Positions 14,701 to 26,303 of a DNA stretch of 64,000 bases are shown here, piece by piece. The translations under genes and the position numbers were made by a program. The notes beneath the pieces were generated by a model, which saw only the letters and a program-made list of their open reading frames with translations, did no database searches and was not told the origin of the DNA. Positions within the stretch are counted from its first letter, which is position 1, and each line of letters opens with the position of its first letter. Origin of the DNA: Cycas panzhihuaensis (taxonomy: Eukaryota; Cycadophyta); contig CM041465.1 of the NCBI GenBank assembly GCA_023213395.1, positions 213,039,741 through 213,103,740 on the forward strand, written 5' to 3'.

Positions 14701-15440
14701 CCCCAATACCATTGGTTAAAATATATGAATCCTACCACCAAGGGAACGAATGAAGCATGATAAATTGATGTTGATGAATTTAATAAATACTTTGTAAAAA
14801 GATAAGCATTATGACCCTACAATATAAGACCTCCCTTTAGAATTTTATAAAATGCAAAATAAGGATAGACATTAGATCATTTTAATGTAACACCTCCCTT
14901 TATGTTTTTGTAAAAACTAGAATCTATAATAGTAAAGTAATAAATACCATCCATAAAGTGGAATGCCATGTATGGATAAGACCTCACTTCTTGAATGACC
15001 TAGGAAAAATGGAGGCAGTGTTATAAGTAAAAAATTCTTCTACACATGGAAGCTTAGTTTTATTAGAGATGCATTAAGATTAAAATATATTTAAAAAGTG
15101 AATTCTATAAAAAAAAAAATTATGAAGAATAATGAATTTTTTCTATTAAATTTTAAGTAATTAATTATGTCTATGGAGATTAAGTTATAGTTCTAGAATG
15201 CAATTTTATATTGTTCAAATCATCAAATGGTATCAAATCCATAAGTGAGTAGATCATTATGTATTTTGTGTGACCATTAGTGATTATATGTTATGAATTA
15301 CTTCTTGTATTACTAAAAAAAGTCTTAAATGGTCTATTATAACATTTTTCCTGTCACATTTTAAAGTGTTGAGGGCACCTTCGCTCAAAGAAGCTGCAAA
15401 TAAGTGAGTTAGTAATGATTTGATTAGTTTACAGAAATAT
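14701..15440. other. Unassigned AT-rich sequence
   Basis: No coding frame recognised. It contains two copies of an acctccctttatg/agacctccctttag word (14829, 14890), a 12-base A run near 15108, and an isolated PBS-like TGGTATCAAATCC at 15228-15240 without a recognisable LTR in front. Confidence 0.4.
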
Positions 15441-17275
15441 TTTTCAATCATCACTATGAAAAATTACCCTTTTGAAATATGAACACTTGAAAGGTAAAGA
15501 GATTGGAACAAAAGGACTTCATAAATGTAGGCAAAGATTAAGTGAGATTAAGATAGAAATATAAACATATCATGATATAGGTGCAATAGATACTATATAA
15601 AAAGAAATAGATTGGTTAGATGAAATTAAAGAATATTATAAACATAGAGTAGAATGAAAAGCTAAAAGAATACTTGAATTGAATTCCAAATTCTAAGAAA
15701 CATTACTTATTTAGGAAGAAGATGAAATAAACAAATAAAAAACTAAGCTAAAGAAGGAATGTTATAGCATGAATCCCTTTAAATTTTGGTATAAGGATAT
15801 GTTCAAGGCATGAATTGAATAATCTTAGGGAAAAATTACATATGAGAAGCCAATTCTTATTCCATTAAAGGATAGGAAAGATATGGATGAGTAAATAAAA
15901 GAAATCTAATAATTATAATTAATTAGAGAAAGCAAGTCCTCCTTTTATTGCTTAATCTTTATAGTTAATAGACATTTAGAGCAAGCTAGGGACAAAAGCA
16001 AATATTGATTAATTATAAGAAGTTAAATGAAATAACTAAGTCATTCAATTATCCCATTCCATATAAATATTAGTTTATTTAGTAAATTATAAGGTGTAAA
16101 GTGTTCTCTAAGTTTGATTGCAAATTAGGTTTCTACCAAATATAAATAAAAGAAGAAGACAAGTACAAGACTATATTCTCAATTACTAAGGCATAGTATG
16201 GATGAAATGTGATGTTATTTAGATTGTGAAATACACCAACATTCTTCTACAGGTGAATGGATAATATACTTAGTACATATTATACTTTTATTCTTATTTA
16301 TATTGATGATATCTTAATTTTTAATAGATCTTTTAATTACTATTTAAAGCATTTGGAGATTTTATATAATCTTATGTATACACATGGGATTTGCCTCTCT
16401 AACAAAAAATAAAAATAAAAAAGGAAGCAAGTTCAATAATCTAGTATAGAATACTTGGTTCTACATATCCATAAGGGAAAAGTAGCCTTGTAACCCTATG
16501 TATTTCAATTCATAGAAAAAATCCTAGATAAAATCACAAATAAGAAATAACTATAATGATTTCTTGTCTATTTGAATTATCTTAATCTATTTTATAAAAA
16601 TGTTATTGTAGATGGATAAATTTTGCAAAGTCAACATAGAAAAAATTGCAGAACTATGTGGGGAGATATTCATAGTAACACAATTAAAAGAACTAAATAG
16701 AAGTATAAGATTATACCTCCCCCAAAGCATACCAAATGGAAAGTGGAAGTTAATTTTATAGATGGATGTATTTGGTACTTATTCAATAGTAGTCCTATTC
16801 CAAGATAATAAAGGACATGAAGATTTATATGGATATAGGTTATGGAAATTTACTCAATCAAAATAAAATTACTATGTTAGTGAAAAATAAATTGTAATAA
16901 TTAAAAGAGGAATTAGTAAATTAGAGATTTATTTAGACCAATAATTTTATTAGTGCATGCTAATAATAAAAAATTCAAAGAAAAAAATAAATAAATAATA
17001 GGTTAGGAGTAGGCTATGAAAATGGAAAATATAGTTCCAAAATTATGATTTTGAGGTAGAACAAATATTGGGTAAATAGAATACCTTGGTAGATGCTTTA
17101 ATAAGAGACATAGAAATATATAGAGCCCTCATCGAAAGTGAGCTTGATGAATTTGTATTTTTACATGAAGAATCAAAGACTTTTCTAGTAATTCAAGTAT
17201 CTTTTATTGGCTCATTCATGTCTTTATTCAAGGAGTATGGAACCTCATCCATATGTTCAAATTATAGTTCTTGAA
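15441..17275 (+). pseudogene. Endogenous pararetrovirus-like (Caulimoviridae type) RT-RNase H remnant
   Basis: Plus-strand polymerase remnant with many stops and frame changes. In order: NPFKFW near 15775; KPILIPLKDRKDM near 15848; LIRESKSS near 15920; RT motif A reading FDCKLGFYQI at 16113-16142; a palm block reading NVM, then NTPTFF, then MDNI near 16205-16265; and the catalytic YIDD at 16299-16310. The RNase H part contains KRGISKLEIYL near 16900-16940, and the tail WKI, then QNYDFEVEQILGK, then VDALIRD near 17015-17112. F-D-C-K in motif A and the E-W-N-V-M-type palm are typical of plant pararetroviruses, whereas Ty3/gypsy usually has D-L-K/R-S-G-Y. An unusual gypsy lineage is the alternative. 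No movement or coat protein was recognised nearby. Confidence 0.65.
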
Positions 17276-18206
17276 TCTCTTTAGTATTATCTCTTATTTT
17301 ATAATGAAGTTGTTCATGAGATCTTCCTTCCGCATTTGTGCTACTTCTTAGGTTTTGTAATGTTTTCTCCTAGGTTCTACATCATCTCTTTATTGTGTAC
17401 AACCTATGTTTTGGGATTGAAATAAATAATTAGTTATCAGCCATAGTTGTATCAATATGTCTTATAGTTCTTCATTCAAACTTAGACCTTGGATGGTATA
17501 TGCCACTATTTGTAAGATTGTTTTCCTCAAATGGTTATTGATTTATACAAATTTTTATACTTGTTCTACATGTTCTACTCTATCTAAGGTGAAAATTTAT
17601 GCTTAAAATACAACATTAATTAGATTGATATAACCTCGATGACCACCCATATGTGGTGGACGCCCTAGATGTTTACTATCTTGGTATGATTTTGAGGTTA
17701 CAATATTTTTTATTTGGGGATCTTAAGTTATGTAAGTTAGCAATTTTAGAGTTCAGTTATGGAGACTTTATAAGAGGGGCCTATGAACAATAAGCTTGAA
17801 AGGAATGTTTCTTATGCTCCCCTTATGACAATGTGAAGGCAAATCTTAAGTATAGGAATACTAAGAAAATAATGATAAACTATTATAGAAAATAAAAGTG
17901 GTGAATGAAATAAAGAGATGTCGATGAATTAGTAGATAATAACAATGTATTCATACAAGTAAGAAGTGATTACTACTAAAAAGAACTAACTACTAACAAG
18001 TAACCAATGATAAATAATAAGAAATAAGAAGTTAAGTAACTAATAAATAAAGTGACTGGCTAGAATAGATTAGAATTGCTCATAAGATAAGTAACTAACT
18101 AAAAAGGAAATTAAGTTGGATGATAAAGCAACTTGATAAGGGAGTTAACAAACAATACATAAGGAAGACAACTAATAGGTAAATTAAAAAGAATTTATGA
18201 ATAAAT
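17276..18206. other. Unassigned sequence, grading into a TAACTAA-rich tract
   Basis: 17276-17870 contains no recognised domain; one plus-strand stretch at 17660-17800 stays open for about 45 codons. From about 17930 the sequence is low complexity, full of taactaa/aataaat words, and the same texture resumes at 22299 after copia B. So 17930-18206 and 22299-22500 were one tract before copia B inserted. Confidence 0.5.
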
Positions 18207-18533
18207 TTTTATAGTGATATTATACCACTTAGATGACTAATGTAAATGTGACAATATATTGTGTGAATAATTATGATGTATTATTGGGCCAATAGATGTA
18301 ATCTAAATATTATTATTTGAGGCATTTGTGGATCTATAAATAAGGATCCAAAGTCTATTATAATGAATAATAGATTTGTAAAAATATAATTTTATATTTT
18401 TGTGGCAGGGTTTTTTTAAAAAGATTTCCCATATCAAATCTATTATCCCCATGTGCTTGTTCTGTTCGAGTCTATTGTGTACATAAATGAAAAAATCCTA
18501 GAATCTTGTCTCTTTGTTTGGTGTTTTCTAACA
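18207..18533 (+). repeat. 5' LTR of copia B
   Basis: Aligns with 21977-22298. The start is decayed (ttttatagtgatat against tgttagagtgatat); it ends ttctaaca right before the PBS. Confidence 0.82.
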
Positions 18534-18547
18534 TGGTATCAAAGTAG
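18534..18547 (+). other. Primer-binding site of copia B
   Basis: TGGTATCAAAGTAG, initiator-Met tRNA type, directly after the LTR. Confidence 0.8.
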
Positions 18548-20799
18548 ACGATCATGCATAAATAGATAAATATTAGATGGATTATTTGATCATTGGTTAG
18601 CTAGGTAGTGCTAACTCACCCTTCAAGGATCATCTTATTTAACAATCAAAAGAGAAGCTATAGAGGTGTAATGATCATGTATAGATTCTTGTGCCTTCTA
18701 TTATCTATTTTGTAAGGATTCAATGGTCTTGAAAGGCGTGTAGAGGAGTAAAAGATGTTATTTTATTTTGTGTAAGTATTTGGGTGTGAAGCGAAGGTAA
18801 GTACCCCCTATTTTTGAATGTGTAGCCCCTAGTTACTTAGTTGCCAGTCGCTGATGTCTATTTTAAATCTATAAAAATTACAAGATCTGTTTACTTGATA
18901 TTGCCACTAAGGTTTTAATGAATAAAAATTGTTTCCATACTAGTCATATATAATTGCAAAAGATGCAATACAAGTGAGCCACAAATGAAGTATTTCCAGG
19001 TCCTTGTGGCTTATAGAAGATGCAAAGTCAAGTCTCCTAGTATATAGTATCACACAGCTATAGGAGAGACATAAGCTAGTCATTGGTTTCAAACACAGGT
19101 TGTCATGTATTATTATAGCTTTAGTAAGATGCAAAAGGCCCTTCATTAATTATAAAGATATGAAAGAGATAGAATACATATTGTTGCATTGAAAAATATA
19201 GGATATACTATGATACACTAGAATATAGTGGTAGTCATTTGGAGTTTTGCTTTCACTGCAGTATGAGCCAAGACGTATGGACATTAAGTGTGGCATTAAT
19301 CAGCCCTCCCCCATTGATATATTTAAGGATGCAGACTTTGCATTCAAGCCACATGGAAGAATAATATTTATAGGTCTTTACATATATTACAACTAAATGA
19401 AGGTATCTTTATTATTCTTTATATCATCATTTGATAAAATTATATCACCTACAGTATATTGCCCTTTGATATTTAAGATCACCATGATGAATCTCATTAT
19501 GATTTGATTAAATATAATTGCCCATGCATAATACATATATTGCAATACCTCTAGTCCGGTTATTGAATGACACATATTTTTATGGTAGCAATAATATACA
19601 TCTGTTCACCTCTGTTACATTATAGTCACCTAAATAATATTCATTTTGGCATATCTGTATAGTTGTTAGGTGCTTAATATACACTCTGCATAAGTCACCC
19701 ATGCATGATATTTGATGAACGATTGTCTTTGTTGACTCAATTCAACTTTGATAAATCAATAGTAATGTGTGGCCAATGCATTTTAATATTTGATGTCACT
19801 TTTGTTAAAGCTTTAATTATGCACCTTCTTTATCATTTTGCATAGTTGGTCAATTTAATAATCTTTTAATTATAAAGTATTTGGTGACACAATTATATAA
19901 AGAGGAAAGTGGCATGAATAAGATGATAATCTTTTGATATTGAAATGAGTAGACTGGATAGTGCTATTTTGAGTATAATATTGCATGAAAAGGTGGATTC
20001 ATAATACATTTTTTATCGCTAAAAGGGGTTATTTTAGATGATGATGTATGCATGAGTAATTTAGGTAAAAAAATAAAGGTGATGGTATACCCTTGTTGCA
20101 TGTGATTACATGAGAGAGTTTGTTGGGTAAGTTATTAATGGTAGTGGTTTTCACTAATTGATACAGGGTGTGATTAATGGGCAAGCTATCAATGTTAGTG
20201 TGTGTTCATTGATTGATAGAAAGGGCATCATGTATGGAGATACTAAGCTATAGGGCAAGGAAATAGTGTTTTGATCATTACATTTATTATTACAAGGTGT
20301 GATTTATTTATTATAAAGTAGCACTTTATTCATTTATATTAGTGTTTTTACATCAAATATATGAGGTAAAGTGGTTCAAAATTGTTGTTTATTAGCTTGT
20401 TTATATAATTAGTTATTAGTTCATGGTGGAATATTATACTTTAGGTGGTTGAATAGATAGTGGCATGGGGTATATATCTTGTAAAAGATGTTTGTTCAAT
20501 GTTTGTGTATATCTGAATAAGTCTAATATAGAAAAGATAGTATGTTTATGATGAAAATTGAAGTGTTAATAGAAAGGTATATGATAAGAATGCTTTAAAT
20601 TTAGTTCTACCTTTATCATGGTATCAAATAGGAGTTGGTTATCCCATTTACCCCATATAAGTTTGTGTTGCAGAAAGAAGAATGGTACCATGATGGTGAT
20701 ATAAAGGTGTATAGTGCATGGTAAGAATTTACCTCCTATGTTTTTAGGCAAAAGTTATTACATTAGTTATTTATTAGGATATCTACTAAGGTTGTTCAT
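18548..20799 (+). other. Copia B interior, 5' part, no domain recognised
   Basis: AT-rich sequence in place of gag, protease and integrase. Short open frames on both strands (60-68 codons) show no family features. I see no gene here. Confidence 0.5.
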
Positions 20800-21960
20800 G
20801 GCATTACCCCCTTGAGTTGTATTATACTAGTTAGAAACATTCCATTGATTATTTACATGCATTGATTACACACATCTTAGATGTAGATTATGGTTATGAG
20901 ATTACAAGAGCTTGTTGTATATTTGTATGAGGTTTGTGTTTAAAACAAAGCTTATAAACTATATGATTCATAAGGGGAATAGCATTATGATTAGTATGGA
21001 TGTTAAATTAGATGAGTAAATGTTGTATCATGTTAAAGTATCATCTAAAAATAGGTTTTATCCTTCATTTATTTCCTTTTTGAGTCGTGGTTTAACAAGC
21101 GTAGAGGTTGCTATACCTAACATTATGTTTGAAATGGAAGTAGGAGCTAGTTGGAGTGATGATGGGGAGACATTACAAGAAGATACATGGATTGTAACCT
21201 ATATTTCATTATGGGTTGGGAGGACCATTAAGGACTCCAATGTGATTATTGAAGACCTAGAGGATGGATGAAGAATAAGGATTAGCATGCCAGTCAAACT
21301 TGTGATAGATATAAATAATTCTAGTGAGAAGAAATTCATAATGGAGAGTTGTAATGGAGGGGTGATATGTGGGATTTTGTTCCCTTACCTCCCTTAAAGA
21401 ACCTAGTCAGTTACAAGTTGGCAAGACTTATTATACAAGATTATATAAAGAAGAAATTAGTTATGAGGAGATATTTGCACTAGCCTCTATGATGTTAACA
21501 GTTTAATTGATCCTTACTTTAGCAACTACATATAGTTGGGAGTCATATCAAATGAACGTTATATCAACATTCCTTAACAGAGACTTGAAGAGGATATCTT
21601 CATGCATTAAGTGGTTTAACCTCTTAGTTTAATAAAGAAAAAAGGCTAAGCACCATGGACTAAGTATTGATGCAAAGAAAGGTATATGGTTATAAGAACT
21701 ATTGGAGTTACTTCCAAAAAATCATGCACATACAAGGCATAGCACCATTACATCTAAGAGCATATCAGAATAAGGAAGATATAGGTTGATTTTTGTCTAA
21801 GTTAAGATCAACTTGAGGATGTATTCACCAAGCTCTTACGAAAGATCACTTCATCAAGATCCACACAAATTTGGGATTTAGTAAGGTTATCCTTGAGGGG
21901 GGATTTATTGACAAGGATAAAAGAGAGTCCAACCCTTAGGAAGACTTCAAGGCCCCACAT
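20800..21960 (+). pseudogene. Copia B pol remnant (post-integrase, RT start, RNase H end)
   Basis: After a stretch matching the end of a copia integrase (20811-21010), a frame at 21020-21271 reads MLYHVKVSSKNRF, then SWSDDGE, the variable linker between integrase and RT. RT start words lie near 21490-21590, ending LTET and RGYLHA in shifted frames. RT then jumps to the RNase H tail at 21690-21930, which reads EDVFTKALTKDHFIKIH and ends VILEGGFIDKDK at 21891-21926. No Y-V-D-D core is present. Multiple stops. Confidence 0.7.
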
Positions 21961-21967
21961 TTACATT

Positions 21968-21976
21968 AAGAGGGTA
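21968..21976 (+). other. Polypurine tract of copia B
   Basis: AAGAGGGTA directly before the 3' LTR start TGTTAGAGTG. Confidence 0.7.
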
Positions 21977-22298
21977 TGTTAGAGTGATATTATATCACTT
22001 AGCTAACTAATATAAATGTGGCAATATATTGTATGAATAATTATGAGGTATTATTAGGCCGACGAATGTAATCAAAATATTATTATTCAAGGCACTTATG
22101 GATCTATAAATAAGTATCCAAAGTCCATTGTAATAAATGATAGATTTATAAAAATATAATTTTATATTTCTGTGGTGGGTTTTTTCTGAAAGGGTTTCCT
22201 ACATCAAATCTATTATCCTTATGTGCTTATTATATTTGAGTCTATTATGTACATAAATGATCCTAGAATCCTATCTATTTATTTGGTGTTTTCTAACA
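21977..22298 (+). repeat. 3' LTR of copia B (322 bp)
   Basis: Starts TGTTAGAGTGATATT and ends TTCTAACA. It is related to the copia A LTR in reverse orientation. Confidence 0.85.
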
Positions 22299-22739
22299 AA
22301 ACTAATAAAATAAATAAATAATCTGGATTGATTATTGATGGTCAAATAACTAACAAGATAGTCTAATTAGTAGCTAACAAATAAAGTAAGAGATGATAAA
22401 TAATTAATAATTAAAGGGGAGGTGATAAATAGATTTAGGGAAGAATGAAAAATTAAAAAGGTAATACATTTAAGAATATTCTAAAATTAATAAAGTAGAA
22501 AAGTACTTGAGGTAGCTTACCTTATATGACTTTAATGGGAAATGCATCTACTATGTATAAAATGCTTATGATTGATTAAGGCCTTTAGCACTTACTATGT
22601 CCCAGACTTTGACTTACTATGAGTGAAGGATCTCTACATTTAGGTGAAATTGGGCCACATCCATATGTCAAAATTTTAGATATAGAATAAAATTTGGTTG
22701 GTTTAAATAAATGGTGGTAACTTGGCTTGGTGATATACA
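22299..22739. other. Flank of copia B and start of the non-coding LTR element
   Basis: 22299-22500 continues the TAACTAA-rich tract of 17930-18206. 22560-22739 has no recognised content; the true left border of the next element may lie here. Confidence 0.4.
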
Positions 22740-23159
22740 AACATATGCTTTTCTTACTACTATTAATCATCTGCCCTTACCATTATTATGATGTTAAGTC
22801 ATCTACCTTTTTGGTCGATTGTTTTCCCTTTTGGTTGTTGGGTGTAATACCCAATTACATATCTATCCCCATTTACTCTCTCTCTACATTATTTTGCATT
22901 TTAAATTTGAGGTCTCATTGAATTGTATACCACATAAAAATATGTGCAAGCTTATAATAAGTTTACCATTGAGGGTTCTTATATATGTGCTGAGTTATAC
23001 CATAAATATATATATCATCTTCTTTCTAGTTTGAAGTTTGGTCATTCTTTTATTTCATTATGTTAACATATACATGCTTCATTATTATTGTGCCTTATTA
23101 TTTATTCATTCACTCCCCTAATTTTATCTATATTTATCATAGTTGATTTACATTCTTGA
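22740..23159 (+). repeat. 5' LTR (recognisable part) of the non-coding element
   Basis: Strong alignment to the 3' LTR begins at about 22848 (acccaattacat against acctaattacat) and runs to attcttga at 23159, where the 3' copy has attctaaca. Leftward similarity is patchy. Confidence 0.65.
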
Positions 23160-23160
23160 A

Positions 23161-23221
23161 TGATATCAAAGCACCATGATTTATTTTTAACATTTGGTAT
23201 CGAAGCCCAAGGTTCAAATCC
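23161..23221 (+). other. Two PBS-like sites, the second with extended tRNA similarity
   Basis: TGATATCAAAGCACC at 23161 directly follows the LTR. A second, TGGTATCGAAGCCC at 23195, runs on into AAGGTTCAAATCC, which resembles a tRNA T-arm. Confidence 0.55.
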
Positions 23222-26200
23222 TTGAGGGCAACATTTTAGAGCCTATTTCGTTCATTTTTTATAGCCATTTGAATGTTGTTTAAGGAACCTATTATGTGTA
23301 TGATTAGTGACCTAGTTTTTTCATTTGAAAGAGTTTTTCAAGATATTTAAAGTTGTATTATATTGTACTTTATGCATATTTCTAGGACTATTGTTTATTG
23401 TTATTTGATATATATTTGGGACTATTTTATCACTATTTTTTAGTAAGATTAAGGAGTTGTTTTGATGCTATTTTAAAGGCTATTTAAAGCTTATTTGAAG
23501 TTGCTAAAAGGCTACTTAAGTTTTATTTTAAAGTAGTTTGAATTTGTTAAAAGGAACTATCTTGATACTATAGATATGCACTTTTATAGCAAAAAATAAT
23601 AGATTTTATGCTATATTTAATGACTATTCTTTGAGCATATGGGCTCATAATAATTTTATATGTAGGTGCTTTATAAAGGTCACAAATATAATAATTTTTT
23701 AAGCAAGAAATGGAGAACATTTTAGTTGGTATATGGCAACTTCCATGCATGTTAATAGGCAAAATATAGAGCAGTTGCATATAACAATTGAAGTAGGCAT
23801 TTTTTGAGCATTAAGAGGTCAAAAACAACTCCCTGTTGATTAAAAATATTTGTATACTTGTTTGTACTTGAAGTTGTGAGTTTTATATTTCTAAAAGGTT
23901 TTAAAGATGAAGAAAATATAATGTTTCAATGGTTACCATAATGTGTTTTGCATCAGCTCCTATTAATCCCTGTAAGATTAATATCAAAAGTGAAATTTGA
24001 TACAAATGTATGGCTGAAGAGATAAAAAATCTACCTCTAGAAATATAGTTTAAGGTCTTCTTAAAGGAAATGAAAGGAATCCATATATATTATTTTTTTT
24101 TTTATTTAAAGAAATATCTAAAAAAGAGAAAATATAGGAATGTTATTCTTGCCTTGAACTTTGTAATGAAGATGGTTGTATTTGGTGTTTAGAATATATA
24201 TAAAAGTAAATAATGAAAGCACATAAAAGTAGTAATAGTATCATATGGTCCAACCTAGTGGATAAGAAAAATGTAAAGTCTCACTTAACAGAGCCCAAAT
24301 AGAGTTGAGATGAAAGAAGAAAATGAGTCATGTATTGGGTGGCTCCATCATAAGAGACTGGTTAATAGGATATTACTATTACATAAAGGTGATATGATGT
24401 ACATGCCATAAGAAAACTAATGCATATAAACATGAGGGCTTACATAACCCTCCAATTCAAATCATCCTTCTACCTATGCCTACCATGACACTAATATAGC
24501 AAGGTCTACTAATAATACTAGGGAACATAGCTCTGAGAGCATGGAAAAAATGAAAACAAAGTAGGCAGTTGCTAAGACTTATCTTTAGTAAACATGATGT
24601 GAAAAGAATGAAGCAAGGCTAAGGAGAATTGAACCTAGCATTCCCTATTCCTTCTCCACACAATAATGCCACATCTTCTCTCCCTTTAGAATGGAGTTTA
24701 CAAGCATAACAACAACTATTATATTCTTGTTCATCATATACGTTCATGAATTCTTGTGTTGCTTAAGAAATAATTCTCCATTCAATTACTCTTTCTTACC
24801 AACCCACCCAACTACTATCCATATCTTATAGTGATTACAAAACTAGTAATTGGTGGCTTCAATAAGGTTATGTTAGTAACTAGAAGGAATGCCCATCTTT
24901 ATTTTCTAAAAGTTCTCATTGGAATCTAGTAGAAGTTATACCCAAATACTGCATTTACAGATAGGAAGAAGTCATTGGATTAAGATGCCTATAAATACAT
25001 CATCACAAGAATGTAATTAATGTAGTTACTTGATGCCACAACCATGACTATTTATACCATCACCATAATTTTCTTCATTGCCATAAACTTGTAATAAATT
25101 CATAGCAAAAAAATAAAATAAAACAACCGTATCTTTATTTTTGACATATCAATTTTCATAATAAAAGAATTTTAAAGTTTAATTTTAATAATTCTATTTA
25201 ATAATTGATTTAAATCTACATATGTAAAATTCTTTAAGGCAAATTAGAATTTTTTTTACATATTTAAAAATGAAATTAATTAGATGTCATAATTTCTAAA
25301 TCCCACCCAACCCCCTTTATATTTAGCCCTTGGTCATATAGGACAACCACATGACCTCTTACAAACTAGTAAAAGGGGTTAAGCCCCCATTTTTTAATTT
25401 TTAAGGAATCCTTGTTATTTTGCTCATAACTTGAGCTAGGAGACTTCATTTTTAGTCTTGTTAGTTGTGTTGGGTTTGTAACTAAGATAGCTCCATTTTG
25501 GCTAGTCATTTGATATTATTTGGAGCTTATTTGATGCAAATATTTTAGATTAAAATCAAAAGTTTTATTTTAATTTTATTTTTCATAAATTTTTTCAGCA
25601 TTTTTAGGCACATATATGTATTTTTTAAGGTTCCATATAATTTGTTATATATTTTATTAACTAATGTACCCCAAATAATGAGGTAACATGTATGATTTAT
25701 CATAAAGACCCATTATAGGTTTAGAGAACCTATACTTGTTAAAAAAACATTAAAATTTATCATTTAAGAGACTTGTTTACATTGTATTTGAGTTACATCT
25801 AGCTCTTTAGTCATGTTTATAAAATTATTTACTAGATATTTTAGTCCATATAGATCATTGTAAGCCTATGGTAGGATGATTTTAACCTATAGAGGCATGA
25901 TTTGGAGCCCATAGCGATAAAGTTTAGATAAGACTTTAAAGCCATTTATGTTTTACCATTATGACCAAAGAAGCTACTTGTATTATCCTATATAAGCAAG
26001 GGGTGGGATCCCTTTTTAGTTACTCTTGTATATTGTACTTCAACTTACTTAATTAGCCACATAAGAATGTGTGTTTATAAGGTGGAGTCAATTGTACTAC
26101 ATATATAAAGGAACATCCTAGTTAACTGATGATCACAATAGTTAGTTACTTATATGGTTTGATGGATGCAGTTCACTTTATATGGACATCAATAATATAT

Positions 26201-26291
26201 TATCTTATTATAACAACTTATGTTCCAGCACTCATTTGAGGACTAAGATTCATATATTTAATGTGATATTTTACTTTATATAATTATCTAT
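23222..26291 (+). other. Interior of the non-coding LTR element, no gene seen
   Basis: About 3 kb with no convincing coding frame on either strand. It contains repeated gctatttgaagttg-like words near 23460-23560 and pure A/T tracts near 24090-24110. Confidence 0.55.
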
Positions 26292-26303
26292 TAGAGGGGG
26301 GAA
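26292..26303 (+). other. Polypurine tract of the non-coding element
   Basis: TTAGAGGGGGGAA immediately before TGTTGGGTGTAATAC at 26304. Confidence 0.7.

Larger units (their letters stand above)
18207..22298 (+). mobile_element. Copia B: Ty1/copia element of the copia A family, RT core deleted
   Basis: LTRs at about 18207-18533 and 21977-22298, PBS 18534-18547, PPT 21968-21976. The flanks give an imperfect 5-bp duplication (aaatt left, aaact right), so the left border may be off by one or two bases. The 3.4-kb interior carries decayed pol pieces only (20800-21960). LTR and pol pieces are clearly the same family as copia A on the other strand, with the same missing RT middle. Inserted in a TAACTAA-rich tract. 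Confidence 0.82.

Noticed and set aside
17660-17800. Open plus-strand stretch after the pararetroviral remnant as a further viral gene
   Set aside because: Only about 45 codons without a stop and no recognisable motif.
22727-23034. Overlapping 61-71-codon hydrophobic frames
   Set aside because: They cover LTR sequence that is repeated at 26870-27187, where the frames differ; no gene is implied.
23195-23232. Possible tRNA gene (GGTTCAAATCC T-arm-like word)
   Set aside because: There is no acceptor stem, D-arm or anticodon arm around it. Its place after an LTR fits a primer-binding site with extended tRNA similarity.
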